From CAVZOY01 sp963777095 (GTDB lineage Bacteria > Actinomycetota > Actinomycetes > Mycobacteriales > Geodermatophilaceae): a stretch of 64,000 nucleotides of DNA. Of the stretch, positions 17,549 through 26,141 are shown piece by piece. The stretch covers positions 558,001-622,000 of the forward strand of contig CAVZOY010000001.1 in assembly GCA_963777095.1 (NCBI GenBank). Reading direction: 5' to 3'. Below the pieces are notes generated by a model. The model saw only the letters and a program-made list of their open reading frames with translations. It did no database searches and was not told where the DNA came from. Position 1 is the first letter of the stretch; each line of letters starts with the position of its first letter. The position numbers and the translations under genes were made by a program.

Positions 17549-19129
17549 TCAGCGCAGCCAGCGGTGCAGGGACTTGCGGCCGGCTGCCTTCCACGCGGCA
17601 TCGAAGCGCTGCTGCGACTTCTTTCCCCGGGACTCCTCGAGGGCATGCAGGCGCCCGTAGAGGAAGGCAGCGCCGGTGCTGGAGGTGTGCAGGGCGAGGT
17701 CGCGCAACCGTTCGCGCGTGAGGACGGAGTCCTGGTGCTCCCCCAGCGCCTCCTGCACGTCCTCCATGGCCTTCGCGAAGGCGACCGCATCCGCCCCGAA
17801 GATCCCGCTGACCGATTCGCCGGCGTAGCGGGCGCGCTTGGCGTCCTTGCGGGCGTCGTGCAGCAACTCCTCCCGCTCGGCACCTGGAGGTGTCGCGTCC
17901 GCCTCCTCGACGATGCGGCGCACGCTCGCATAACTGCGCGCGACCAGGCCGGGAAGGACCTTGCGGGCAGGGGCAGCGGCCCGCTTCCTCAACGGTGGGA
18001 CGGTGACCAGCCCGTCGAGGGCCGCCAGGAGCGCGTGGTAGCGCTCACCGTCCAGTTCGGCCAGCACCCGGTCATGGGCCGCGCGGTAGGCCTGGTCGAG
18101 CTCCTCGTCCGACACAGCGGCGCCCGGGCCCACCTCGACGAGCTCGCCCTCCGCCTCGACGGCCGTTCTCACCCGGTCGCGCATGACCTCGGCATCCCGC
18201 GCCGCTCCCAGCTCCCCGGCCAGCCACTTGAGCTCTCCGCGCACCGGGCGGACCACGTCGGCGGCGAAGAGCGTCCTGAACGTGGTCAGGGCGCTGCGCA
18301 GCCGGCGCGTGGCCACGCGCATCTTGTGCACCGCGTCGGGAGCGTCGAAGCGCACCGGCAGGTCGTACGCCTGGACCTGCTCCACCTGCTCGCGGATGTG
18401 GGCGAGCAAGGCCTCCCCAGCCGACGACCTGGCCGTCAGCTTCGGGCCGTCGCTCGTCGCGGGTGCGTCGCCGGGGCGGAGGTCGAGCACGGCGGACAGC
18501 TCCGCGGTGCTGGCCGCCGCGTGCAGACCGCGCTCGCGAAGGCGGGCGGTGACCTCCGACAGGAGGTCCGCGTCGCTGTCGGCGAGTTGCACCCCGATCT
18601 CGCGCCACGATGTCGCGGGCGACACCGCACGCGCCGGCCCGTCCGTGGGCAGCACCCTGCGGGCCGTGACCCGGTCGTCGGCCACCATCGCAACGACATG
18701 TCCCGTCGCATCCACGAGCCGGGTCACTGTCCGGTCCGTGACGATCTCGGCGACCGGCTGCAGCGCCGCCCCCAGACTGCGGGCCCACACCATCTGTTGC
18801 AGTTTCGTCGGCACCGTCCGTCGGCCGCGCCCCGCCGGCAGACGTACCTCCGAGCGTGCGTCCGAACCCGCCGGGACGTTCAGCTGCCAGCCGGCATCGT
18901 CGCCGCCGGTCCTCCGGCGGAGGGTCAGTCCGGCCGCTGCCAAGCGCCGATCGGCGGTGTCGAAGTACGTCGCCGTCAGCCGTTGCCGAACGGGCTCGCC
19001 CGCGACGGCCGGGGCGATCTCCCCGTCCCGCCGGCGGTCCGTGCCCGCCATCAGGTCCGTCAATGGCGGCAGCTCGAAGCCGTCGTCGGCGACGAACCTT
19101 CTCTCCACGTCCCTGTGCACGGTGAGCAT
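17549..19129 (-). CDS. CYTH and CHAD domain-containing protein
   Basis: A 526-residue fusion. Residues ~1-200 form the CYTH (triphosphate tunnel) domain: V-E-R-R-F-V near the start replaces the classical E-x-E-x-K, Y-F-D-T-A-D-R-R-L-A follows at about 55, and paired basic or acidic strands L-R-R-R-T-G and W-R-E-I-G-V-Q-L continue. Residues ~230-525 form CHAD, with H-K-M-R-V-A-T-R-R-L-R-S-A-L and L-H-D-A-R-K-D-A-K-R-A-R-Y-A. CHAD domains bind polyphosphate and CYTH enzymes hydrolyse tri- or polyphosphate, so a polyphosphate-related role is likely. The N-terminal ExExK is degraded (V-E-R-R-F), which may weaken catalysis. ATG 19129 is the first in-frame start. It is divergent from the lipid-kinase-like gene, sharing element copy 6. 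Confidence 0.88.
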   Translation of the reverse strand: MLTVHRDVERRFVADDGFELPPLTDLMAGTDRRRDGEIAPAVAGEPVRQRLTATYFDTADRRLAAAGLTLRRRTGGDDAGWQLNVPAGSDARSEVRLPAGRGRRTVPTKLQQMVWARSLGAALQPVAEIVTDRTVTRLVDATGHVVAMVADDRVTARRVLPTDGPARAVSPATSWREIGVQLADSDADLLSEVTARLRERGLHAAASTAELSAVLDLRPGDAPATSDGPKLTARSSAGEALLAHIREQVEQVQAYDLPVRFDAPDAVHKMRVATRRLRSALTTFRTLFAADVVRPVRGELKWLAGELGAARDAEVMRDRVRTAVEAEGELVEVGPGAAVSDEELDQAYRAAHDRVLAELDGERYHALLAALDGLVTVPPLRKRAAAPARKVLPGLVARSYASVRRIVEEADATPPGAEREELLHDARKDAKRARYAGESVSGIFGADAVAFAKAMEDVQEALGEHQDSVLTRERLRDLALHTSSTGAAFLYGRLHALEESRGKKSQQRFDAAWKAAGRKSLHRWLR

Positions 19130-19163
19130 CCATCACTTCTACGCCGAGGAGTCCGGCGGGTGA

Positions 19164-19180
19164 CCATCCCGGCGGGGTGA
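19164..19180. promoter_or_regulatory. Shared 17-bp element, copy 6 (CCATCC-CGGCG-GGGTGA)
   Basis: Lies in the divergent gap between 19129 (minus) and 19244 (plus). The right arm is perfect; an additional GGGTGA lies directly upstream at 19158-19163. Confidence 0.55.
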
Positions 19181-19243
19181 TGCCCCACTTCGCCGGGATG
19201 GCGAACATCGGCACGACCCGAATGCCGACGCTGGGAGGTGGGC

Positions 19244-20623
19244 ATGGAGTCGTTGCGTAGTCGGCGGTGGTGGGCCCGCGCTTCCCTGGCACTGGCCGTG
19301 CTCGCGGCGGTCGTGCTCCTGGCATTCGCCGGCCGTCGCGGCGTGTGGCTGGTGCTGTTGACCGCCGCGGCCGTCGTCGTCGTGGTGGCCGCCGGCTACT
19401 GGTTCCTGCTGCAACGTGGGGCGCTGCGCTGGCTGGCGTTTGCCCTGGCGATCGGCGCTCCCGTCGCGGTGCTCGTCGTTTTCGCCGCGGCCCGGCTGCT
19501 CTGGGTGGCCCTGCTGGCGGGCGCGCTGCTTGCGATCGCGGTGCTGACCGCGCGTTTCGCGCTGCGTCCGGATCGCTCGGCGTGGGCGTTGCCGGTCGTC
19601 GATGCTTCGCCCCCTCGGCACCCATTCGTGATCATGAATCCGCGCTCGGGAGGCGGCAAGGTCACCAAGTTCGGCCTGCAGGAGAGGGCGGCGGCCCTCG
19701 GCGCGGAGGTGGCCCTGATCGACCGGCCCGGCACCGACGTGCAGCAGCTCGCTCGCGACGCCGTCGCCCGGGGTGCGGACCTGCTCGGCGTGGCCGGCGG
19801 GGACGGCACCCAGGCGCTGGTGGCGCAGGTCGCCGCCGAGCACGACCTGCCCTTCCTGGTGATCAGCGCCGGTACCCGCAACCACTTCGCCCTCGACCTC
19901 GGCCTGGACCGCGAGGACCCGGCCCGCTGCCTCGACGCGCTGCGCGACGGGGTGGAGGCGCGGATCGACCTCGGCGACATCAACGGGCGTCCGTTCGTGA
20001 ACAACGCCTCGTTCGGCGCGTACGCCGAGATCGTCGAGAATCCTGCCTACCGCGACGACAAGCGCGGCACCACCCTGGACACACTGCCCGACCTGCTGCG
20101 TGGGCGGCGCGGTGCCCACCTGGTGGCCGATGCGGCAGGAGTGGTCGTCGACCGGCCGCAGGCGCTGCTGGTCAGCAACGACCCGTATGAGGACTCCGAC
20201 CTCGCGGGGATGGGTCGGCGCGCCCGGCTCGACCGCGGGGTGCTGGGGGTGATCGCTGTCCGGGTGGACAGCGCGCGGCAGGCCGTCGGGCTGCTGCACG
20301 GCGCCCATCGGCGGGGGCTGCTCCGGACCGAGTCGTCGGAGGTGCTGGTGAGCTCCGACGAACCCACCGTCGCGGTAGGCATCGACGGCGAGACGGTGCA
20401 CCTGACCAGCCCCGTGCGCTGCACGGTTCGCCCCGGCGCGCTCCGCGTGCGGCTACCCCGTGAGCGACCCGGCATCCGGCCCCCGCGGGGCCAGGTGGAC
20501 TGGGCGTCGCTGTGGCGTCTGGCGGTCGGCCGGTCGCCGTCCGCCGATCCCCTCCCCGACCGGGGTTCTCTGGCCCCGCAGCCGCCTGGCCCGTCCGCGC
20601 CGACGGCCGACCGCGACGCCTGA
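19244..20623 (+). CDS. Diacylglycerol kinase catalytic-domain protein with N-terminal membrane helices
   Basis: A 459-residue protein. Residues ~10-105 contain four hydrophobic helices. The DAGK domain follows, with M-N-P-R-S-G-G-G-K (131-139), the nucleotide-binding G-G-D-G-T (185-189), S-A-G-T-R-N-H-F-A-x-D-L-G-L and a late V-A-V-G-I-D-G-E. This family phosphorylates diacylglycerol, sphingosine-like or other lipids at the inner membrane. The substrate cannot be told from sequence. The C-terminal ~50 residues are Pro/Arg-rich and probably disordered. ATG 19244 follows GGGAGG. It is divergent from the CYTH-CHAD gene and convergent with LAL regulator 1. Confidence 0.86.
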   Translation: MESLRSRRWWARASLALAVLAAVVLLAFAGRRGVWLVLLTAAAVVVVVAAGYWFLLQRGALRWLAFALAIGAPVAVLVVFAAARLLWVALLAGALLAIAVLTARFALRPDRSAWALPVVDASPPRHPFVIMNPRSGGGKVTKFGLQERAAALGAEVALIDRPGTDVQQLARDAVARGADLLGVAGGDGTQALVAQVAAEHDLPFLVISAGTRNHFALDLGLDREDPARCLDALRDGVEARIDLGDINGRPFVNNASFGAYAEIVENPAYRDDKRGTTLDTLPDLLRGRRGAHLVADAAGVVVDRPQALLVSNDPYEDSDLAGMGRRARLDRGVLGVIAVRVDSARQAVGLLHGAHRRGLLRTESSEVLVSSDEPTVAVGIDGETVHLTSPVRCTVRPGALRVRLPRERPGIRPPRGQVDWASLWRLAVGRSPSADPLPDRGSLAPQPPGPSAPTADRDA

Positions 20624-20637
20624 CCTGGCCTCCAGGT
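20623..20637. terminator. Short hairpin between convergent genes
   Basis: ACCTGG-CCT-CCAGGT overlaps the end of the lipid-kinase-like gene and lies 20 bp before the end of the convergent regulator. With only 6-bp arms it is a weak terminator candidate. Confidence 0.3.
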
Positions 20638-20657
20638 ACCTGAGCGGTCGGCGGCTC

Positions 20658-23331
20658 TCACCGCAGCAGCAGCCCCAGGTCGCGCGCGTGCACGACGGCC
20701 TGCTGCCGCGAGGTGACGCCCAACTTGGCGTAGATGGACCGGATGTGGCTCTTCACGGTGTTGACCGAGACGGTGAACTCGGCGGCGATCTCCCCGGCGG
20801 TGAGCAACGACGGCAGCAGCGCGAGCACCGCCAGCTCCCGTTCGCTGAGAAGGGCCGGGGGGTCGGGCACCACCGTGGCGCGGGCGGCAGCTACCCGGGC
20901 TGCGAAGGGTCCCCTCCCGGAGCCGGCCCGCTCACCGAGCAGCTCCTGGGTCGACGGGCCGGCCAGGGCGAAGGGCCGGACGACGCCGAGAGGCTCGGCC
21001 GTCGCCAACGCCGCCTCCAGCGCCGCGTGGCCGGCCGCCCGGTCGCCCGCCTGCACCGCGGCCTCCGCGTCGACCAGGTGCGCCTCGACCACGGTGTGCG
21101 GCAGCAGGACCTGCCGGTCCGGCTCGTACACCGGCGCGACGACGTCGCTGGCCGCATCGTGGTGGCCGGCTGCGGCCTCGGTCCAGGCCTGCAGGAGGAG
21201 GGTCTCGCCGGTCGGGGCGACCCGGGCGGCGAGCCAGCCGGCCACCTGCGCCGCCGCCGGCAGGTTTCCTGTCAGCAGCGCCACCCGGTGCTCGAGAACC
21301 GCCAGGGCGGCGACCATAGGCGGGGGCAGCCATCCCTCTCCGAACTCGGCTCGCGCCGCGCGCATCTCGGCCAGCCCGGCCGCGCGTCGGCCCTGGTCGG
21401 CCAGGGCGGCGCCGTGCACCGCGTGCAGCATGTGCGCCGCTTCCGGCGGCGGCGGATCAGCCGCGCCGAGGGCTTCCTCCGTGCGGGCGGCCGCGGCTGC
21501 CGGCTCGCCGCGCAGGAGTTCGGCGTAGGCGAGCAGACCCATCGGGCCCGCCGACCACGCCGACGGGTGCCGGCCGTGGCGCACCGCCGTGTCCACGGCC
21601 TGCTCGGCCGCGGCCGACACGCCCGCCAGGTCGCCGCGCACGGTGGCCAGGGAGGCCAGCATCCACAGGCACTGCACCTCCAGATAGCCGAGCTCGTGGG
21701 CCCGCGCCAACTCCAGGGCCCTGCTCCAGCTCGGTCCGCGCGAGGTCGAGGTCCGGACCGCCGGGATTGCGGTACTCGGCGACCCCGCGGCTCACGTGCA
21801 GCAGCGCCTCCATCTCCGGATTCGCCCGCTCCGCGTCCCGGGCCAGGGTGGACGTGGTGTCGTCGGTGAACGACTCGGCGGCGAGGCCCAGCGTCGCGGC
21901 CAGCAGCTCGGCGCTGGCACGAAGCGCCTCCAGGCCGGCGTCCGGCGTCGCGGGCCATGCGCGACGGGCGTTCTGCAGCTCGGCGGCGGCCTCCGGCAGC
22001 GCCCGCGCCTCCAGGTGGGTGATCGCCGCGGTGAGCGCCAGCCACGGGTCCGCCGTCCGTGCGGCACGGGCCCACGGCCGCCAGCGCCCGCTGCAGCGGG
22101 CCCAGATCCCCGCCCAGCAGCAGGTCCACACCGGCGTCGCTGCACCACCTCGGTGACCAGTTCGCGGTCGCCGGCCCGCTCGGCGTGGCGCAGCGCGTGC
22201 ACCGGCTGGTCCTGGTCGAGCCACCAGCGGGCCGCGGTCGCCTCCAGGTCCCGGTGGAACTCCGGCCGGACCGCGGGCCAGATCGGCAGCCAGGTAGGAG
22301 CGCAGCAGCGGGTGGATCCGGTAGATGCCGGGGGACGCAGGTTCGACCAGCGCGAGCTCCTGCCGCAGCTCGTCGAGCATTCGCTCGGCGTCGGCGCGGC
22401 CCGACAGCCGGATGGCCAGCCCGGCCGGCAGCGGCGAGCACAGGCTGACCGCCCGCAGGAAGTCGCGGGTGTACGGGCTCAGGTAGTCGAGGATCTCGCC
22501 GGTCAGGTAGTCGGCGACTGCGCGCTCGTCCCCGGAGAACTGGGCGAGAAAGGCGGCGGGATCCTCGGTGCGGCGCAGGGCGATCGCGGCCAGCCGTAGC
22601 CCGGCGGCCCAGCCGTCGGTGCGCGCGTGCAGACCGGCCACCTGCCCCGGCGTCAGCTCCAGGCCGGTGGCCCTCAGCAGCGCCGCGGTGTCGTCCAGGG
22701 CGAAGCGCAGGACGTCGACCCGAAGTTCGTGCAACCGGCCTTCCAGCCGGAGTCGGGGAACCGAGATCGGCGGGTCGGACCGGCTGGCGAGGACCAGTCG
22801 TAGGCCCGCCGGCCGTCGCCGGACCAGCCGGCCGAGGTCGTGCAGGACCTCACGAGTCGTCAGCTCGTGCACGTCGTCGAGGACCAGTCGCACGGGCGGG
22901 TCGAGGGTGTCCAGCGTCTCGACGAGTTCGCCGACTGCGTCCGTGTCGCGGGTTCTCCCCGGGCCTGCAGTCAGCAGCCTCGTCAGGCGGCTGTCGGAGG
23001 CCACGGATGACGTCGCGAGCAGCGCGGTGGCCACCGCCGCCCACAGTCGCCGGGCGTCGTTGTCGTCGACGTCCAGGGAGACCCACGCCGTCTCCGGCCC
23101 CTCGCCGCTGCGCACCCAGTCGGCCAGCATCAGTGTCTTCCCGGAGCCGGGCGGGGCGATGACCACGATGACCTGGGCAGCGCCCGCCCGGTCCAGAAGC
23201 CGGCGGAGCCTGGGTCGCGGCGTGAACTCGTCGGGGAGCTCAGGCACGACGATCTTGCTGGACGGAATGCGCAGAGGAACGGTCGGATGAGGGGCCAACG
23301 CTGCTCCTTGCCGTCCGCCGGAAGGCGCCAC
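20658..23331 (-). pseudogene. MalT-like LuxR-family regulator 1 (LAL/STAND ATPase), four +1 frameshifts
   Basis: Corrected product is about 880-889 residues, normal for LAL regulators. The STAND ATPase begins S-S-K-I-V-V-P-E-L-P; Walker A A-P-P-G-S-G-K-T is at 59-66 and Walker B R-L-V-L-D-D-V-H-E-L near 145. A TPR-like helical middle carries the typical H-A-L-R-H-A-E-R-A-G-D-R-E-L block. The C-terminal LuxR HTH reads L-S-E-R-E-L-A-V-L-A-L-L and T-V-S-V-N-T-V-K-S-H-I-R-S-I-Y-A-K-L-G-V. Extra bases near 22262, 22138, 22063 and 21721 break it; regulator 2 (34669-37288) aligns through each break. Start is GTG 23331 or TTG 23298 (AAGGAG before it). Such proteins are large ligand-responsive activators. 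Confidence 0.82.
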
Positions 23332-23707
23332 GACGCACGTGACACCGTCCGTCGATCCGTCTCATCGACGAGCGACGAGACCTGGGCGGGCAGTATGGAC
23401 CGCTTGTCAGCGCTCGAGCACGTCCGCGCGTGCGCCGCGAGACCGGGTCGGCCCCTGGCGGACCCACCGAACCGACGAGGTCATCACCCTCGGTGGGTCA
23501 TCGAGTGGGTCGAGCCCCTCCCGGACGGCGGCGGCCCGGCGGCGCGCGCTCCCGCGTCGGCCGGTCCACGACAGTTGTCCGATTCCGAGGAGGACGAGCG
23601 TTCATTCGTCGGGGATGAGGTCGCGGCCTGTCGATGACAGGAACCTGGGGCGTGTCCCGGCCCGGGACGCGGCAGTGCTGTCGTGCAGCAACCCACGAGG
23701 AGAAGTC
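23332..23707. other. 376-bp divergent intergenic region
   Basis: No gene is visible between regulator 1 and the carboxymuconolactone decarboxylase-like gene. It holds shared element copy 7 (23484-23500), immediately followed by a second GAGTGGGTCGAG stretch, and a small CTGTC-GAT-GACAG inverted repeat near 23628-23640. The RBS GAGGAGAAG of the downstream gene is at its right edge. Confidence 0.5.
23484..23500. promoter_or_regulatory. Shared 17-bp element, copy 7 (TCACCC-TCGGT-GGGTCA)
   Basis: Lies in the divergent gap between regulator 1 and the gene at 23708. The left arm is perfect and the right arm has one mismatch. It sits about 210 bp from the plus-strand start. Confidence 0.55.
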
Positions 23708-24088
23708 ATGACGTCCGGAACCGTGCCCCAGCCCAGGTCGGAGTCCCCGTCGGAGTCGGCGCTGACCAGTGTCGCCGCAGGAGACGCTCCCGTGCTGGAG
23801 CGCCTCATCGCCATGAATCTCGACTCGATGGAGCACTCGGGACTCGACGCGCAGACGTACCTCCTCGTCCGGGTCGCGGCGCTCGTCGCGATGGACGGCG
23901 CCCCGGTCAGCTACCTCATGAATCTCAGCATGGCCGCGGACGCCGGGGTCACGCTGGAGGACGTGCAGAACACGCTCATCGCCATCGCGCCCGTCGTCGG
24001 TACCGCGAGGGTGGCGTCGGCCGCCGGCAAGGTGCTGCGCGCGTTCGGCCTGGCGGTCGCGGTCGCGGAGGCAGACGAGTTGGTCTGA
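23708..24088 (+). CDS. Carboxymuconolactone decarboxylase (CMD/AhpD-like) family protein
   Basis: A 126-residue all-helical protein of the CMD superfamily. The core reads L-L-V-R-V-A-A-L-V-A-M-D-G-A-P-V-S-Y-L and later G-V-T-L-E-D-V-Q-N-T-L-I-A-I-A-P-V-V-G-T. The redox C-x-x-C of true AhpD peroxidases is absent, so peroxidase activity of that kind is unlikely; a scaffold or lactone-related role remains open. ATG 23708 follows GAGGAGAAG. A terminator-like hairpin follows the gene. Confidence 0.82.
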   Translation: MTSGTVPQPRSESPSESALTSVAAGDAPVLERLIAMNLDSMEHSGLDAQTYLLVRVAALVAMDGAPVSYLMNLSMAADAGVTLEDVQNTLIAIAPVVGTARVASAAGKVLRAFGLAVAVAEADELV

Positions 24089-24101
24089 CCGCCCGCCCCG
24101 C

Positions 24102-24132
24102 GGACGTGGGCGCGTCCTCCCGTCCCACGTCC
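24102..24132. terminator. Hairpin after the CMD-family gene
   Basis: Perfect 9-bp arms GGACGTGGG / CCCACGTCC with a 13-nt loop start 13 bp after the stop at 24088. A second GC-rich self-complementary stretch follows directly. There is no T tract. Confidence 0.5.
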
Positions 24133-24161
24133 CGGGCCGGCCCCCGGGAGAGGAGCCCACC

Positions 24162-24350
24162 ATGACAGCCCCACCTCTTTCCGGGCTGGACGGCCTGGAC
24201 CGCGACATCACCCTCGCCCTCGCTGCTCTCCGGCGGGCCCGCTGGGCATGTGGCCGATCGACTGATCCGGACATCGCCGGCCTGGAACGGGAAGCGGAGT
24301 GGCGGCTCAACCGGCTGCTGGATCGCCGGATCACAGCCACCAGGACATGA
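24162..24350 (+). CDS. Small hypothetical protein (62 aa)
   Basis: Starts M-T-A-P-P-L-S-G-L-D-G-L-D after a strong GGGAGAGGAGC. The protein is mostly one or two amphipathic helices: D-I-T-L-A-L-A-A-L-R-R-A-R and I-A-G-L-E-R-E-A-E-W-R-L-N-R-L-L. It has no membrane segment and a single Cys. The stop overlaps an ATG in the frame of the SulP transporter (ATGA at 24347-24350), so the two may be co-translated. Confidence 0.65.
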   Translation: MTAPPLSGLDGLDRDITLALAALRRARWACGRSTDPDIAGLEREAEWRLNRLLDRRITATRT

Positions 24351-24391
24351 TCGGGGATCGCGAGCGCTCCCCCGCCAGGACAGAACACGCC

Positions 24392-26125
24392 ATGCCGCTG
24401 TGGGACGTCGCGCCGGGGCTCCGACTGCTGACGACGTACCGGCGTCACTGGCTGACCAAGGACGTCATCGCGGGCGTCGTCCTGACAACCCTCCTCGTTC
24501 CGCAGGGCATGGCCTACGCGGAGCTCGCCGGACTGCCTCCGATCACGGGCCTGTACACGACGATCACCTGTCTGCTCGCCTATGCCGTGTTCGGGCCCTC
24601 GAGGATCCTCGTGCTGGGTCCCGACTCGTCCCTCGGGCCGATGATCGCGGCGACCATCGTGCCCCTGGTCGCCGCCGACGGGGACCCGGAGCGTGCGGTC
24701 GCATTGGCGTCGCTGCTCGCGCTGATGGTCGGGGTGATCATGGTCCTGGCATCGGTGGCCAAGCTGGGATTCATCGCCGACCTGCTGTCGAAGCCCACGA
24801 TGATCGGCTACATGAACGGGTTGGCGCTGACCATCCTGGTCGGCCAGCTGCCCAAGCTGCTCGGCTTCGGGGTCGATGCCGACGGATTGCTCGCCGAGCT
24901 GGCCGGCTTCGTCCGCGGCGTGGCCGCCGGCGAGGTCGTGCCCGCCGCGGCGGCAGTCGGTGTGGTCGGCGTCGCCGTCGTCCTGGTGCTCCAGCGCTGG
25001 CTGCCCAAGGTGCCCGCGGTGCTGGTCATGGTCGTCCTGGCCATCGGCGCCAGCAGCATCTTCCGGCTCGGCGAGCGGGGCGTGAGCCTGGTCGGTGAGC
25101 TGCCCCAGGGCTTTCCGCCGCTGACCATCCCGACGGTCCGGTGGTCGGACCTCGCACCGCTCGCCGCGGGCGCACTGGCCATCGCCGTCGTGTCGCTGGC
25201 CGACACCATCTCGACCGCGTCGTCGTTCGCCGCGCGTACCGGGCAGGAGATCAACGGCAATCAGGAGATGGTCGGCATCGGCGCCGCCAACGTGGCCGCC
25301 GGGATGTTCCAGGGATTCCCGGTCAGCACGAGTGCCTCACGCACCGCGGTGGCCGAACGCGCAGGAGCGCGCACGCAGCTGACCGGTGTCATCGGGGCCG
25401 CGCTGATCGTGTTGATGCTCGTGCTGCTGCCCGGTCTGTTCCGCGACCTCCCCCAGGCCGCACTCGCCGCCGTGGTGATCACGGCCTCCCTGTCACTGGC
25501 CGACCTGCCGGGGACCCGCAGGCTGTGGCGGCAGCGCAGGATCGAGTTCACGCTGTCGATGGTCGCCTTCGCCGGGGTCGCCGTGCTCGGTGTGCTGCCC
25601 GGCATCCTCATCGCGGTCGGCCTGTCCATCCTCAACGTCTTCCGCCACGCCTGGCGCCCGTACTCGACCGTCCTGGGGTTGGTCGACAACCTCGCCGGCT
25701 ACCACGACCTCCGGTCCTATCCGGACGCGAGACAACTCCCCGGCCTGGTCATCTACCGGTTCGATGCGCCGCTGTTGTTCGCCAACGCCAAGACGTTCCG
25801 GGACGAGGTCCTCCATCTCGCCCGTGCCGAGCCGGCTCCCCGGTGGATCGTCGTCGCCGCCGAGCCGATCACCGACGTGGACACGACCGCCTCCGACGTC
25901 CTCTTCGAACTCCACCACGTTCTGGAGGAGCGAGGCCAGAACCTGGTGTTCGCCGAGTTGAAGGACCCCGTGCTGCGCAAGATCGAGCGGTACGGGCTCA
26001 CCCCCGCGATCGAGCAGCGGCATTTCTTCCCCACCGCGGAGACCGCCGTCGAAGCTTTCCGGGCCGAGACCGGTGCGGAGTGGACGCCCATCGGGGAGGA
26101 CCGCCTGCCGAACAGCCCCGCATGA
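24392..26125 (+). CDS. SulP family inorganic anion transporter with STAS domain
   Basis: A 577-residue SulP permease. The membrane domain (about 20-430) carries the family signature P-Q-G-M-A-Y-A-E-L-A-G-L-P-P-I-T-G-L-Y near helix 1 and G-N-Q-E-M-V-G-I-G-A-A-N. The C-terminal STAS domain (about 445-560) reads L-P-G-L-V-I-Y-R-F-D-A-P-L-L-F-A-N-A, with a Thr/Ser-rich V-D-T-T-A-S-D-V-L. Substrate is probably sulfate, or bicarbonate or another anion. ATG 24392 gives a standard N-terminus M-P-L-W-D; ATG 24347, overlapping the previous stop as ATGA, would add 15 residues. It converges with the Abhydrolase_9 gene. Confidence 0.9.
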   Translation: MPLWDVAPGLRLLTTYRRHWLTKDVIAGVVLTTLLVPQGMAYAELAGLPPITGLYTTITCLLAYAVFGPSRILVLGPDSSLGPMIAATIVPLVAADGDPERAVALASLLALMVGVIMVLASVAKLGFIADLLSKPTMIGYMNGLALTILVGQLPKLLGFGVDADGLLAELAGFVRGVAAGEVVPAAAAVGVVGVAVVLVLQRWLPKVPAVLVMVVLAIGASSIFRLGERGVSLVGELPQGFPPLTIPTVRWSDLAPLAAGALAIAVVSLADTISTASSFAARTGQEINGNQEMVGIGAANVAAGMFQGFPVSTSASRTAVAERAGARTQLTGVIGAALIVLMLVLLPGLFRDLPQAALAAVVITASLSLADLPGTRRLWRQRRIEFTLSMVAFAGVAVLGVLPGILIAVGLSILNVFRHAWRPYSTVLGLVDNLAGYHDLRSYPDARQLPGLVIYRFDAPLLFANAKTFRDEVLHLARAEPAPRWIVVAAEPITDVDTTASDVLFELHHVLEERGQNLVFAELKDPVLRKIERYGLTPAIEQRHFFPTAETAVEAFRAETGAEWTPIGEDRLPNSPA

Positions 26126-26141
26126 CCCTGAGGGAACCCGG